Of a DNA stretch of 64,000 nt, positions 52,001 to 62,800 are shown in pieces. The stretch covers positions 145,303 to 209,302 of the forward strand of contig NW_019773603.1 of the NCBI RefSeq assembly GCF_001039355.2. The letters run 5' to 3'. The translations under genes and the position numbers were made by a program. The notes beneath the pieces are model-generated. The model worked only from the letters and a program-made list of their open reading frames with translations, had not been told where the DNA came from and did not search any database. The stretch comes from Lingula anatina (lineage: Eukaryota; Brachiopoda; Lingulata; Lingulida; Lingulidae). Position 1 is the first letter of the stretch; each line of letters starts with the position of its first letter.

Positions 52001-52838
52001 TTAATGTCAACTTCAACAATGACTCAAGAGAATTGATCACTATTTCAGATCTGGGATAAAAAAAAGGAAAAAACACACACACACACACACACATATATGC
52101 CTTGGAACCAGGCAAGCAAAATATTTGTTTTTATTTTTATTTTTCTAAATATTATCATCATAACAATATAATGAGAGATGCAAAATCATGGTTACATTAT
52201 TACTGATCAAAATTTTGGTGAATTTTGGTGAATTTAAGGTGTTTTTAATCCTGAAGTTGCTGTTGATGTTGTAGTATACAAGTACTTTTGCACTAACATT
52301 CCTATTAATTTCATTAATGACAGTTTAAAAATGAAACAAGTGATCAAAAACCTATATTGATTTTTCATGGAATGTGTTTTATATTTATCTATTTAAAGGT
52401 GGCCAAATGCACAATTTTTCCTGAAAAGCTTGACATTTGAAAAATAATGAAATTATTCTAAAAATTAATACAAAAGTCATTCTGAGCTTCCATGAGTTCC
52501 AATTCAAGATTTCTAAACTGAACTTTGTTTTAAAAAAATAAAGACACAATTTACGTCTTAACGAACTTAAAATAATGGTATTTTGCCAAACTATTCTTGA
52601 ATAAATAAAGAAGCCCATGTTTAACCTACGATAAAAAGACGAAAAACTGTCCCAAAACCAGTTATTAAGACATACAACCCTCTGACAGTTAAATCTGAAG
52701 CAAAAGCACGCATTTCAATGTTTTCATCATGTCAATACTGCAAAACGAACCATCAGTTTTCAACAATATTTTGAATAACCATTGACAAAAACCAATATAG
52801 ATACTCACAGAGAGTGCCCCCGAATCGCTGTCTGTCAT
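37887..52838 (-). CDS. CXXC1: CXXC-type zinc finger protein 1 (CFP1), SET1-complex CpG-binding subunit, complete (619 aa)
   Basis: Fifteen exons join in phase: 52838-52809, 46269-45998, 45277-45177, 44795-44683, 44457-44359, 42225-42157, 41839-41763, 41001-40941, 40702-40607, 40258-40071, 39773-39566, 39244-39137, 38794-38651, 38360-38208, 38027-37887 (1860 nt, stop TGA). The protein targets the SET1 H3K4 methyltransferase to unmethylated CpG islands in the nucleus. A PHD finger (about 88-134, YCIC through YFCKNC) keeps the Tyr and Trp expected for the H3K4me3 cage. The CXXC domain (186-225) has CGECVACHRTEDCARCDFC, then KFGG and KCRLRQC. A basic/acidic linker follows, then the CFP1 C-terminal zinc region with CSDECGMKLAANRIYEILPQ, a coiled-coil-like stretch, CVTCGHEF, and the EKLRRSEIDMERVR and LFEQERNIR segments. 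The human protein is slightly longer. An N-terminal extension of about 87 residues precedes the PHD finger, longer than in vertebrates. Confidence 0.95.
39492..39544. repeat. (AT)n microsatellite in a CXXC1 intron
   Basis: About 53 bp of alternating TA, ending about 22 bp from the donor of the exon at 39773-39566. Confidence 0.95.
40346..40399. repeat. (AAT/AAAT)n microsatellite in a CXXC1 intron
   Basis: AAT units grade into about 11 AAAT units. Confidence 0.93.
41284..41552. other. Assembly gap of 269 N
   Basis: Run of N inside a CXXC1 intron, bounded by C-runs on both sides. Flanking exons (41001-40941 and 41839-41763) join in phase, so no exon need be missing. Confidence 0.98.
45440..45890. 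mobile_element. Two tandem copies of a ~225-bp MITE-like foldback element
   Basis: Copy 1 spans 45440-45672 and copy 2 spans 45669-45890, sharing the boundary TTAG. Each starts TTAG..TTTCC.AGAGATT..AGATYGATCTA and ends with the inverse (TAGATCGATCTAAAA..CTCTGGAAAT..TTAG or a variant). Internal blocks shared by both copies include CTAACTCCCTGGGGGTTCAC, GTTAATTACCCCCTTACAGC and TAGTAGGCGGGA. No coding capacity. They sit in the CXXC1 intron between the second and third exons. A diverged relative is in DNM1L intron 2. Confidence 0.75.
46532..46602. repeat. (AT)n microsatellite
   Basis: About 71 bp of uninterrupted AT alternation within CXXC1 intron 1. Confidence 0.95.
48154..48339. repeat. Tandem duplication, 91-bp period
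   Basis: Two nearly identical units, each starting CGGTAATAA and ending TTGACAACCAAC. They differ by one C/T and by the length and interruption of a T-run. Recent duplication within CXXC1 intron 1. Confidence 0.9.
49028..49064. repeat. (TC)n microsatellite
   Basis: About 18 CT units in CXXC1 intron 1. Confidence 0.95.
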
Positions 52839-53089
52839 CGTAGAGTTGTGGGTGGTATATTTTATCTAACTGGATTGTGAATTCATTATCACATACTAAC
52901 GCCTGCAACTTGCTTCTCGAATCTGTATTAAGCGAATGTGCTGTACGTCATCATTTCTTGAGCACCTATTGGCATAATCCGGAAGTGAAACCCCCTTCAA
53001 GGTCATTTCAAAACTTCCGTTTTGTGAGAACGGCCATTTTTCTAAGCAGAAGAGTTGATAGGTCCGAAAGAAAAGAACCGTTCAAGGAT
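52839..53089. promoter_or_regulatory. Shared divergent promoter of CXXC1 (-) and DNM1L (+)
   Basis: Only 251 bp separate the two start codons, so both 5'UTRs and core promoters must lie here unless further upstream exons exist. The interval has no TATA box. Visible motifs: TACGTCAT, CRE/ATF-like (52944-52951); ATTGG, an inverted CCAAT box (52968-52972); CCGGAAGTG, a canonical ETS site (52979-52987); TCAAGGTCA, an exact ERR/SF-1-type extended half-site (52997-53005); ACTTCCG, an inverted ETS site (53013-53019); and GGCCATTTT, YY1-like (53032-53040). This resembles TATA-less bidirectional housekeeping promoters. Motif presence is seen; binding is inferred. Confidence 0.65.
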
Positions 53090-56000
53090 ATGGAGTCCTT
53101 GATTCCTGTTATAAACAAACTCCAAGATGTATTTAATACAGTGGGACAAGAAACCATCCACTTGCCGCAGATTGTAGTTGTCGGCTCGCAGGTAGGGCGA
53201 TTTTGGTGGCGTTCTGCCGTCAAATGTCAACGAACATGATTAAAGGCGAAAGAGCTCGTGATGAAATTATGGGTGTCAGTGTCATGATTCTACAAATAAA
53301 ATATCTTAGTAGCTTTTAAAAACAAAATAATAGAAAATTGAAAACAAGTTGAACTTATTTGGCGAATTAAAATGTTGCCAATTTCCCGAATTTGTGCAAT
53401 TTTTGCAGTTTGATTTTTTGGCTTTCGATTTGGAACAAAAATCCCCTCCCTGACGAAATTTTGTTGCAGGTGTGATCATTGTTTTGGTGTGTACAGTAAC
53501 TACGTAAGCTTTGTTGCAGGTGATTATTTATGCTATGACACGTCAGAAAGGGAATGTACAAGTCATGATAAAAGTCAGCTTTGTGTTACAATCATCAGAC
53601 ATTCATTTATTTTTCATGAACTTTCTCATTGTCTTGCCCCCACTTGGTTGAATATCCCCCCTCTTAAAACTGACATATATGTATAATGGATCAAAAATGG
53701 CTTGAAGTTATTCAAAGGGTGTGACTTTCTTTAAAGATGCAACTTCCCTTTCCGTCCCTCACTCCCCCACCCTCCCCTTCATACAATTGTATATCTGCTT
53801 TGGTAAAAACTGATTTAATGCATATTTTTCATAACCAGATATCATTACAAGACAGTCTGCTGTATTGTCATACACAGTGCGGCAGTGCCATGTATGGATT
53901 TCATTCTTTCAGAGTGGTTGTCAGCTGGAGAATGTGGTTCAGGTTGATATATATAATGCCATTTTTGCTGTCTTTTTTCAGAGTTCAGGTAAAAGCTCTG
54001 TGCTGGAGAGTCTGGTAGGGCGTGACTTCCTACCCAGAGGTACAGGGATAGTGACCAGGAGACCCCTGGTCCTCCAGCTGGTCCACCTGTCCAAGGACAA
54101 CCATGAGGACAGGTATCAGGATGGAAGTAAGTTATAGCAGGAACAGAATTAAATATATATATAAAGTCTTAACTAATGAAGGCATGCAATGGCAGTTGGA
54201 CGTTTAGACTGGGTTCCCATACCTAGACTAATCTAATAGGATCGATCTATCTCCAAGGTTTTTTTTCCACTGAATTGCTTTTAGTTTAAGTGACTAAGAT
54301 GACTGGCCTGTATACTGAAGTTACTAAAGGATAATTAATTACCCCAGCCCCTAGCAGCTTCAATAGGCATGACAGACATCTAAGCTGCTATAGTTGTTTG
54401 CAATTTAGCAAGAATCTCTTTGGAGATAGATCTCTTTTCTTGGGAAATTCTAGCAGCTTTCTCTTTTTCAGTAAGAAATGCCCTTGTTGAGCAGTGTTAC
54501 AGACTGTTAACCCTGTAAGCAATGTTTCATGTTACAAAATTTGAATTAAAACTGTATAGGGTTTATTCTTTCTTTAAAGATGCATTTATATGTTTCACCT
54601 TTCAATGCTTGACTTCGAAGGGCACAAAAAAATTTTATGTCGAGACAAAAAAGTCTGTGTATAAAAAAAAGATCTTAACTTTTGCCATTACTTCATTTAT
54701 GAGAGTAATTCTGTTAGTGTTGACACTGGAAAAAAAGATGGAAACAACAAAGTTTGTGACACAGGGCCACCTTTAAATGGCACAGTATTGCCTTATTTTG
54801 TCAATGTGTCACTCAGCTTATATTATGTCACACCATTACCTTAGAATACCACACCTCTGTCCAGCTGCTTGTCACAGTCTAAATAACAGATGACACGCCC
54901 TTCTTTTTTCATCAGCTTTGTAATATTGTGCCTTCATAAACTATCCAACATTTCAATCCCCCATGGAATGCCTTGTGTAAATTGTAAGTTTGTATTGTAT
55001 AATGCATTTGGATAATTTGTCATTTTACAGCAAAACAAAAAGAGAGAAGTGAGTAAAGTATTAAGTTCAAAATTTATTGATATTAATTGTTTTAATAGCT
55101 AATTGTGTTTTCCTTTTAAGCCTTTAATTTTTTCCAGTCACACTTTTGAAAGATATATAGCATGTTAAAATATATTTGTTAGAATATTATTTTATCTCCT
55201 AAGAAAAGAACCCAAGTGTGGACCTTGCCCCCTATTTCTGTTTGAATAAAAACTTCTGTAAAATGTTTGAATGTACTAAATGTGGCATATTAGCACAGAA
55301 GTCTTTATTTTGTTGTCTTAGCATATCAAGTAAAATCTTCTTAAGATGCCTTTGTAAATATGTGTGTTAATCACTTTAAATGGCAAAGCAGGGATAACTT
55401 TTTTGTCTTTAATGGAAGAGATGGTGAAAGCCAAATTACTTATTTATAAAAGTTCCTAAGATTTATGGCTTAATGGCTATATTCTAGGCTAACACCAGCA
55501 TACATTATTAAAAGATCCCCATATGCTTATATCAAATAATTCATTTATTTGATTATTCATGCTTTTGTTTTAAACTGTTTATTGCCAATTAATCAGTTTT
55601 GGTTTGTTTGAAGTTGTTTCTTTTCTTAAAACAAGTAGATGTATAAGTCCTATTTATGTTGTTTTGGCCCCATATATTTGATATTGTCACTGGCAAAATC
55701 TTCACGCATGCTTGAGCTCTAATTCTCACTGTTACATAATGAAAGTAGCTTGCTGTGTAGATGTGGAAGATTATAGGGTTGAAAGAATGCCTGCAGCATT
55801 ACCTGTATATAGAAGTGTTCAACCACATAGAAAATATTCAATAATTATATGAGAGAAATCAATACTATATATTAGTACTTCCATAATGAAATGAAGAAAA
55901 ATGGTAGTTTTTCTTGAAGTAAAAACAAATGCTGCATTTTTTCTTATGTTTTTACATATTTATTTGAGAGAATTATTTATTTATTTTGTTACATTTTTTA

Positions 56001-59000
56001 CAATGACTATAGCAAAACAATATATTCTTTTACTTTATTTATTAATTAAGACTTGAAATAGGTTTATGGACACAAAACACATCTAACTTGTATGCACACA
56101 AAGGAATATTCTGTTTTACATGGTTTTAAAGTGATTGTCCCTTTATATTCAAAGTCACCACAAAATATAAAGGCACTGTGCAAAAATGTTATGACTAATT
56201 TATTTTAGAATGAACTTAACAATGCTGATAATGTGCTCCCATGATACTTCAGCTACCAGGTTTTACTAAGTTTTCTCTTTTGTTGCAGAGAGGATAGATG
56301 CAGAGGAGTGGGGACAGTTTCTACATACAAAAAGCAAGATTTACACAGATTTTGCTGAGATAAAAGCTGAAATTCAAAATGAGACGGATAGGATGTCTGG
56401 CACAAATAAGGTAATACTGCCTTTTATCGATACAGGATAAGTAGTCCTTGCAAAACTTAGTTAGTTTTAATTCAAATTTTTATTTACCTCAAATACTATA
56501 AACAATTTTTTTCTGAAGGTATGAGTGGAAAAGTATGCACACTGCCTAATATGAATGTTCAAAGTGTTCAACTTCTGCTGAGTCTTATGAAAGTGGTAAT
56601 TTATACTTAGTCAAGTAGTAGTTTATCATCCTTCTTTTGAAAAATTATTAAATTTAAGTTATGTTTGAAAAAATAAAAAATAAGAAGAAGAATTAAAAAA
56701 GGAAAAAAAACACAGATTGACATTTTCTCAATCCTTCCAGGGCATCTGCTACGACCCAATCAACCTGAAGATCTTCTCCCCAAAAGTGGTCAGCTTGACC
56801 TTGGTTGACCTGCCTGGGATGACCAAGGTGCCCGTGGGGGACCAGCCAGTGGACATCGAGACCCAGATCCGTGACATGTGCCTCCAGTATATCAGCAACC
56901 CCAACGCCATTATCCTCTCTGTGACAGCCGCCAATACAGATATGGCCACATCAGAGTCCTTAAAATTAGCCAAAGAGGTAGATCCTGATGGTAAGTGGGT
57001 GAAACTGTCAAATAAATTTATGAGTGGAAAATGAAGTATGAAAATAGAAATGTCACTGAATGGGCAGTCAGGACATAGCTGCTACATTAGGGTGCCTCAT
57101 TTTAGCCAAATAGTCTTGGATTGGGAGTGCCTTTGCAAGTATGACAAATGGGGAAGACAAGGGCCCCATATCTTGAAAGCATCGCATATTGCGAATAGCG
57201 ATATCACATAGAGGCTACAAAGTATTATATGAGGCGAGTATGGGCGAGTTATGGAATCGAGATGCTTGCGCACGGTCGCAATGCGCGATGCTGTCAAGAT
57301 ACGGGGCCAAGGGCTCTTCTATGACCAAGAAAATACTGTGCTGTTCATTGACAGTTATCTGATATTGAACTTTGTTCTCTGTATTGCTGTAGTGTATGTT
57401 CAAATTTTGCATATGTGATAGAAGTTTAAATATTTAAAATATAAATTACACTTGGTGGTATATATTCAACACAGTGTCAGTGCTTTATTCCACTTAAAAA
57501 AAAACTGTGTGTGTTACTGATATGAATGCATATTCACCTTCAGGTCGCAGAACTCTGGCTGTGGTCACCAAGCTTGACCTGATGGATGCCGGCACAGATG
57601 CCATGGATGTCCTGGCTGGACGGGTCATCCCTGTGAAACTGGGCATCATTGGAGTGGTCAACAGAAGCCAACAGGACATACACGAAGAGAAGGTGATAAT
57701 ATATTGCTTTAAGACCAGGGTGGGGTTTGATTTATTACCTCTGTATTGTATTGAAGACTGAGGAGTCGTCTATCCTGGTGTTTTTGAAAGTGAAAAGAAA
57801 TAAAAGACATTCTTTGTAAATCAGATATTATGTCAATTCTTTAAAGATAAATTTAATTACAAACAAAACAGTCATATTTAATTACAAACAAAACAGACTA
57901 TTAGTCCAAGGTGGAGAAACATTACAGTTTATTTTCGTCCATATGGTTAAGTTCTAACTTCAAAGAAAGTTCTTCAGTTTTCTTCCTCCCATCATGCTTT
58001 TTCTCTGCATATGATTATATGGATAAATTAACTTTCAAATGCTTATCAAGTTAAAATTTTTTATTATTATTTTTACTTCCCTAGGACATAAATGAATCTA
58101 TGAAAGCAGAAGCAGCATTTTTACAGAAGAAATACCCCTCTATAGCCAATAGAAATGGAACACCTTATCTAGCTAAAACACTTAATAGGGTGAGTATGAC
58201 ACCTTATCTAGCTAAAACACTTAATAGGGTGAGTATGACCCCAATGGTGTTCAAGAACAAGTTTGTTTTATACTGGAAGTGAGGTAAACTCTTCATTCTC
58301 TGTCTATGAAATATCAATTGCTGGGTGTGAACTTTATTTTAGTAGGCAAGTAAATAGGATTTGGTGGTATGTTAAGGACCCCCCCCCCCATTACTTTTAA
58401 AAGCTTCTGATGTGATAAAACATTTTTTAGAAGGATATTTAAAAAAAGTAACAAGTGAGATTTATTAAACTATGTAATAAGTGAATTTTTGTATTAATAA
58501 TGATCACATTATTTCAGTTACTCATGCATCATATCAGAGACTGCTTGCCAGATTTGAAGACCAGAGTGAATATATTAGCTGCCCAATTCCAGTCTTTACT
58601 AAATTCTTATGGTGAAGTGGTGGAAGACAAGGTAAGTCAACCTTCTTCTTCAGAGATTAACCACTACAATTTTTTGAAAATATGCAAAAACTCATTAAAT
58701 AGATGTTCAAATATGCCAGTCACTTACTCAATAAATTTTTCTCTGCTATAGAATGAAATAGTGTTCATTATAAAAGCTACAGCATTATAAAAGTTTGTCA
58801 AAATTATGATTGAATGAATTAAATTGTTTTTTCACCAGTATTTATATTTTACCAATAAGATGTTATTCCATGTTATTCACATTTTAGCAGACTAAGTGCT
58901 TTAGTGATACTGTATTATCATTCTGTGGGTAGTAACTTTTCTCTTTAGGGATTATTTCCATTGCTCAAACTTGTGCCTGAAATTACTGTTCTTCTGAATT

Positions 59001-59227
59001 CCAGAGTGCACTTCTGCTCCAAATCATCACCAAGTTTGCCTCCAGTTACTGCAGTACTATAGAGGGCACAGCCAGGGACATACAGACCACAGAGCTGTGA
59101 GTATAAAGTCAAGATGTTAACAGAGAAGAATTTCATCAACGGTGTTATGTATTTAACTATTGATTTAAGAAAAAAAAAACTTTATCCTTATAAGATGTGA
59201 ACAGAATTTTTCTCATATTATACAACA

Positions 59228-59269
<42 letters not shown>

Positions 59270-59810
59270 ACTGATTAAATTGAGGTGGAACTCAAAAGTG
59301 TATACACATTTTCATCATCTTGCTTGATTCATTTCTCTCTTTTCTTTTGTAGTTGTGGTGGTGCCAGGATATGTTACATTTTCCATGAGACGTTTGGCAA
59401 AACTCTCAACTCCATAGATCCACTGGGAGGCTTGACCCAGCTTGATATACTTACAGCCATCAGGAATGCCACTGTAAGGATATTGTGTGCTGTGCTGTAG
59501 TGGTTGCCTTATTGTAGTAATTCTGAGTGTATTAGGCCCCATTCAGAATAGGGGACTAACTAGTCTGCGGGTCAAATATGGCAACCCACTACAAAGCTTG
59601 CTGTCTAATCCGCTAATAGACACTGAATAGATCTCCTGTGGGGAAGTATTCAAATGGGTCAGCCATATTTGACCCTCCGAATAATTAGTCCCCTGTTCTT
59701 ATTGGTCCCTTAGAAGAAGTATATGCTAGTACCATTTCTATGCATGTGGTATATAATATGTATGAAATATGCAGTCTTACTGGACAGATTCTGTAGCTAT
59801 CTGATTCTGA

Positions 59811-59878
<68 letters not shown>

Positions 59879-62800
59879 ATATAGAGAGAGATCAGTTAAG
59901 TGGGCAGTAATTCTTTCACTCATATCCCCACATTGAGACCACAATATCACCCTTATTCTCCTGTCACTCCAGGGCACACGGCCAGCGTTGTTTGTCCCCG
60001 AGGTGTCCTTTGAGCTGCTGGTGAAGAGACAGATCAGGCGTCTGTTGGAGCCCAGTCTCCGCTGTGTTGAACTGGTCCATGAAGAACTCCAGAGGATCAT
60101 ACAGCACTGTGGAACACAGGTACTGGAGGATATAGTATTTGGTGCTCACACAGCTGTTCAGTTTTTTCATTTTTATTTCACAGACAACCTTTGGTTTATC
60201 CTTGAAATTGGTCAACATTTTTAGACTAAAATTCTAGTTCGCTATAATTTTATCCAAGCTAATCAGCTGCAGTCCAGTTGAGTGAAACATTGCACAAGTT
60301 TTAAAGCAAGAAAGGCGTGGCTAATGTTTCTGACCAATACATACCTTATCTAAATGGACTACTGCACATTTATTCCTTTGCTAAATTCAATTGACCAAAT
60401 TTTGTTGTTCAAGTCTTGTTAGTATGTGAATGCAGCTGTGTCATGCTAGTGATTCACCTTCTCTGTGTTAGTAATACCTTGTTAGAGGGTTGCTTTTGCC
60501 ACTAACTTCAAAAGTTTATTTGAATAATCAGCAAAGCTTACACACATCCCATGCAGTGCTTGATAACATNTGTACCATGCAGTGCTTGATGACATTGATT
60601 TAATGTGTTCAATACGGTTTCTGTTGTGTGTTTTTATTCTCCATGCAAACCTTTTCTTTGCAGATTCCAAGTTATGGCGGACAAACAGTAAGTCAGCAGC
60701 ATTCTAAATTTTCTAAATCACCGTCTTCTTCAAATTTTAGAGGCCATTTAGAAGGAGCTAAGTTGCAATACTCCATAGGGACTCTTGCTGAATGCAATCA
60801 GATTAACACACTCATGTAAGCACCAGTGTCTCTGTATTCTACTCAACAAGAGTTGTTAATCTGATTGCAATTCGCAAAACTCACCATTGAGTTAGTGCAT
60901 ACTAATTATTGCAACCTAACCCATTCTGATAGGCCTCGTAGACATCACCGACAAATGATAGAAAACTTGTTTGTTTTGAGAAATAAAAGAAACTTGTCAC
61001 TGTTACGTTTTGGATCCAAGCCATTATGGAGTAGTTGTGCATCTTAAGTACAATTCATTTTGTTATTTCTTTTGAGCTCTTGTGCCATCTTCTTTAAGAA
61101 TTTCCCATTTCTGTAGGGAAATGGCACTGCAGCCAGAGTATTACATGCAGTCTCACTAGAAGTAAGCCGGAACTGTTTACTGTACAGTTGATGGATTTGA
61201 ACTTGATTTTATTTATTTATTGTACCACCAGCGTTAGCGCTGGCGGTACACATGGTTTCGGTCTCGTCCGGATCGTTCCGCCGGCTCCGCCGGNCTTGTT
61301 AGTATGTGAATGCAGCTGTGTCATGCTAGTGATTCACCTTCTCTGTGTTAGTAATACCTTGTTAGAGGGTTGCTTTTGCCACTAACTTCAAAAGTTTATT
61401 TGAATAATCAGCAAAGCTTACACACATCCCATGCAGTGCTTGATAACATTGATTTAATGTGTTCAATACGGTTTCTGTTGTGTGTTTTTATTCTCCATGC
61501 AAACCCTTTTCTTTGCAGATTCCAAGTTATGGCGGACAAACAGTAAGTCAGCAGCATTCTCAATTTTTTAAATCACCATCTTCTTCAAATTGTAGGAGTC
61601 ATTCAGAAGGAGCTAAGTTGCAATACTCCATAGGGACTCTTGCTGAATGCAATCAAATAAACAGATTAACACACCTCTTTTTCCCTACATATTCATGTAA
61701 GCACCAGTGTCTCTGTCTTCTACTCAACAAGGAGTGGTAGTCTGTTAATCTAATTGCAATTTGTTAAAGTCGCCATGGAGTGAGTGCGTACCAATTATTG
61801 CAACCTAACCCATTCTGAGTGGCCTCATAGACATCACCGACAAATGATAGAAAACATGTTTGTTTTGAGAAATAAAAGAAACTTTATCACTGTTACATGT
61901 TTTGGATCCAAGCCATTATGGAGTAGTTGTGCATCTTAACTACAATTCATTTTGTTATTTCTTTGGAGCTCTTGTGCCATCTTCTTTAAGAATTTCCCAT
62001 TTCTGTAGGGAAATGGCACTGCAGCCAGAGTATTACATGCAGTCTCACTGGAAGTAAGCCGAAACTGTTTACTGTACAGTTGATGGATTTGAACTTGATT
62101 TTATTTATTTATTTATTTATCTATTTTTGTCCACTTTGTGCATGAGAAGTAGCATAGAATACTTAACATACTAAAAACTGTACACATTTGAACCATAAAA
62201 TTCCTTGTTCAAGTGTTGTTTAATTGTTAATTTGTGTTTTGAGAACGTTGACATTGGTAACTTTGCACAGGGGTTGCTCTATACAAAAATGATAAAAAAC
62301 AACTGCCATAGGGTTCAGATATTGTGCTAAAATGCAGACTTTAGGATGTATTATCGAATATATAGGAGGCTTTGAAAACCATTGATGAAACTTTTTTTAG
62401 ATTAAATGACCATAACTAAAATGCTTAACGATAACATGCATGTCTTTACATTTTCGTTTGCAGAAAATCAATCAGTCCGTCATATTTTGGAGTTTGTTTT
62501 AAAAAAAATTTTTTTATGTTTGACAGCTTTAACCATGTTGTCATGTTAGTAGCAATTAACCATGTTCATTTTATACAACTCATTAACAAATCTTTAAGGT
62601 AAACTTAGATTTTTAATTTTATTTATTTATTGCAAATAAAGAGTGTTTTAAGGTATTTTGATTTTTTATGGTTAAATGTTTTGCATAAAACCAAACCCAA
62701 TAGCTTGTTATACTATACCTCCTATATTCAAGACATGAGAGCTTTGCCTTCTCTCTGAAAAAAAAAGAAGTATATTGAAAAAACCCTTTTTCTCTCGTTT

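Larger units (their letters stand above)
46270..52808. other. CXXC1 intron 1 (6.5 kb)
   Basis: Separates the 10-codon first exon from the exon carrying the N-terminal extension; both are phase 0. It contains an AT microsatellite (46532-46602), an AAAT tract near 47085-47115, a tandem 91-bp duplication (48154-48339), and TC and GT tracts (49028-49064, 49864-49931). No internal exon is recognisable. Confidence 0.8.
54127..56288. other. DNM1L intron 2
   Basis: 2.2-kb phase-1 intron at the position of the GTPase 80-loop (after residue 82). It holds a diverged MITE-like element (54204-54453) and a candidate 18-nt cassette exon (55031-55048). Confidence 0.8.

Noticed and set aside
57097-57412. Minus-strand frames within DNM1L intron 4
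   Set aside because: Intronic, no motif; the DNM1L exons on either side join in phase without them.
60688-60819. Extension of microexon a past its donor as a longer exon
   Set aside because: The frame stays open for about 44 codons in both copies, but the GTAAGT right after 24 nt is a perfect donor and the extension ends in stops without a second convincing donor.
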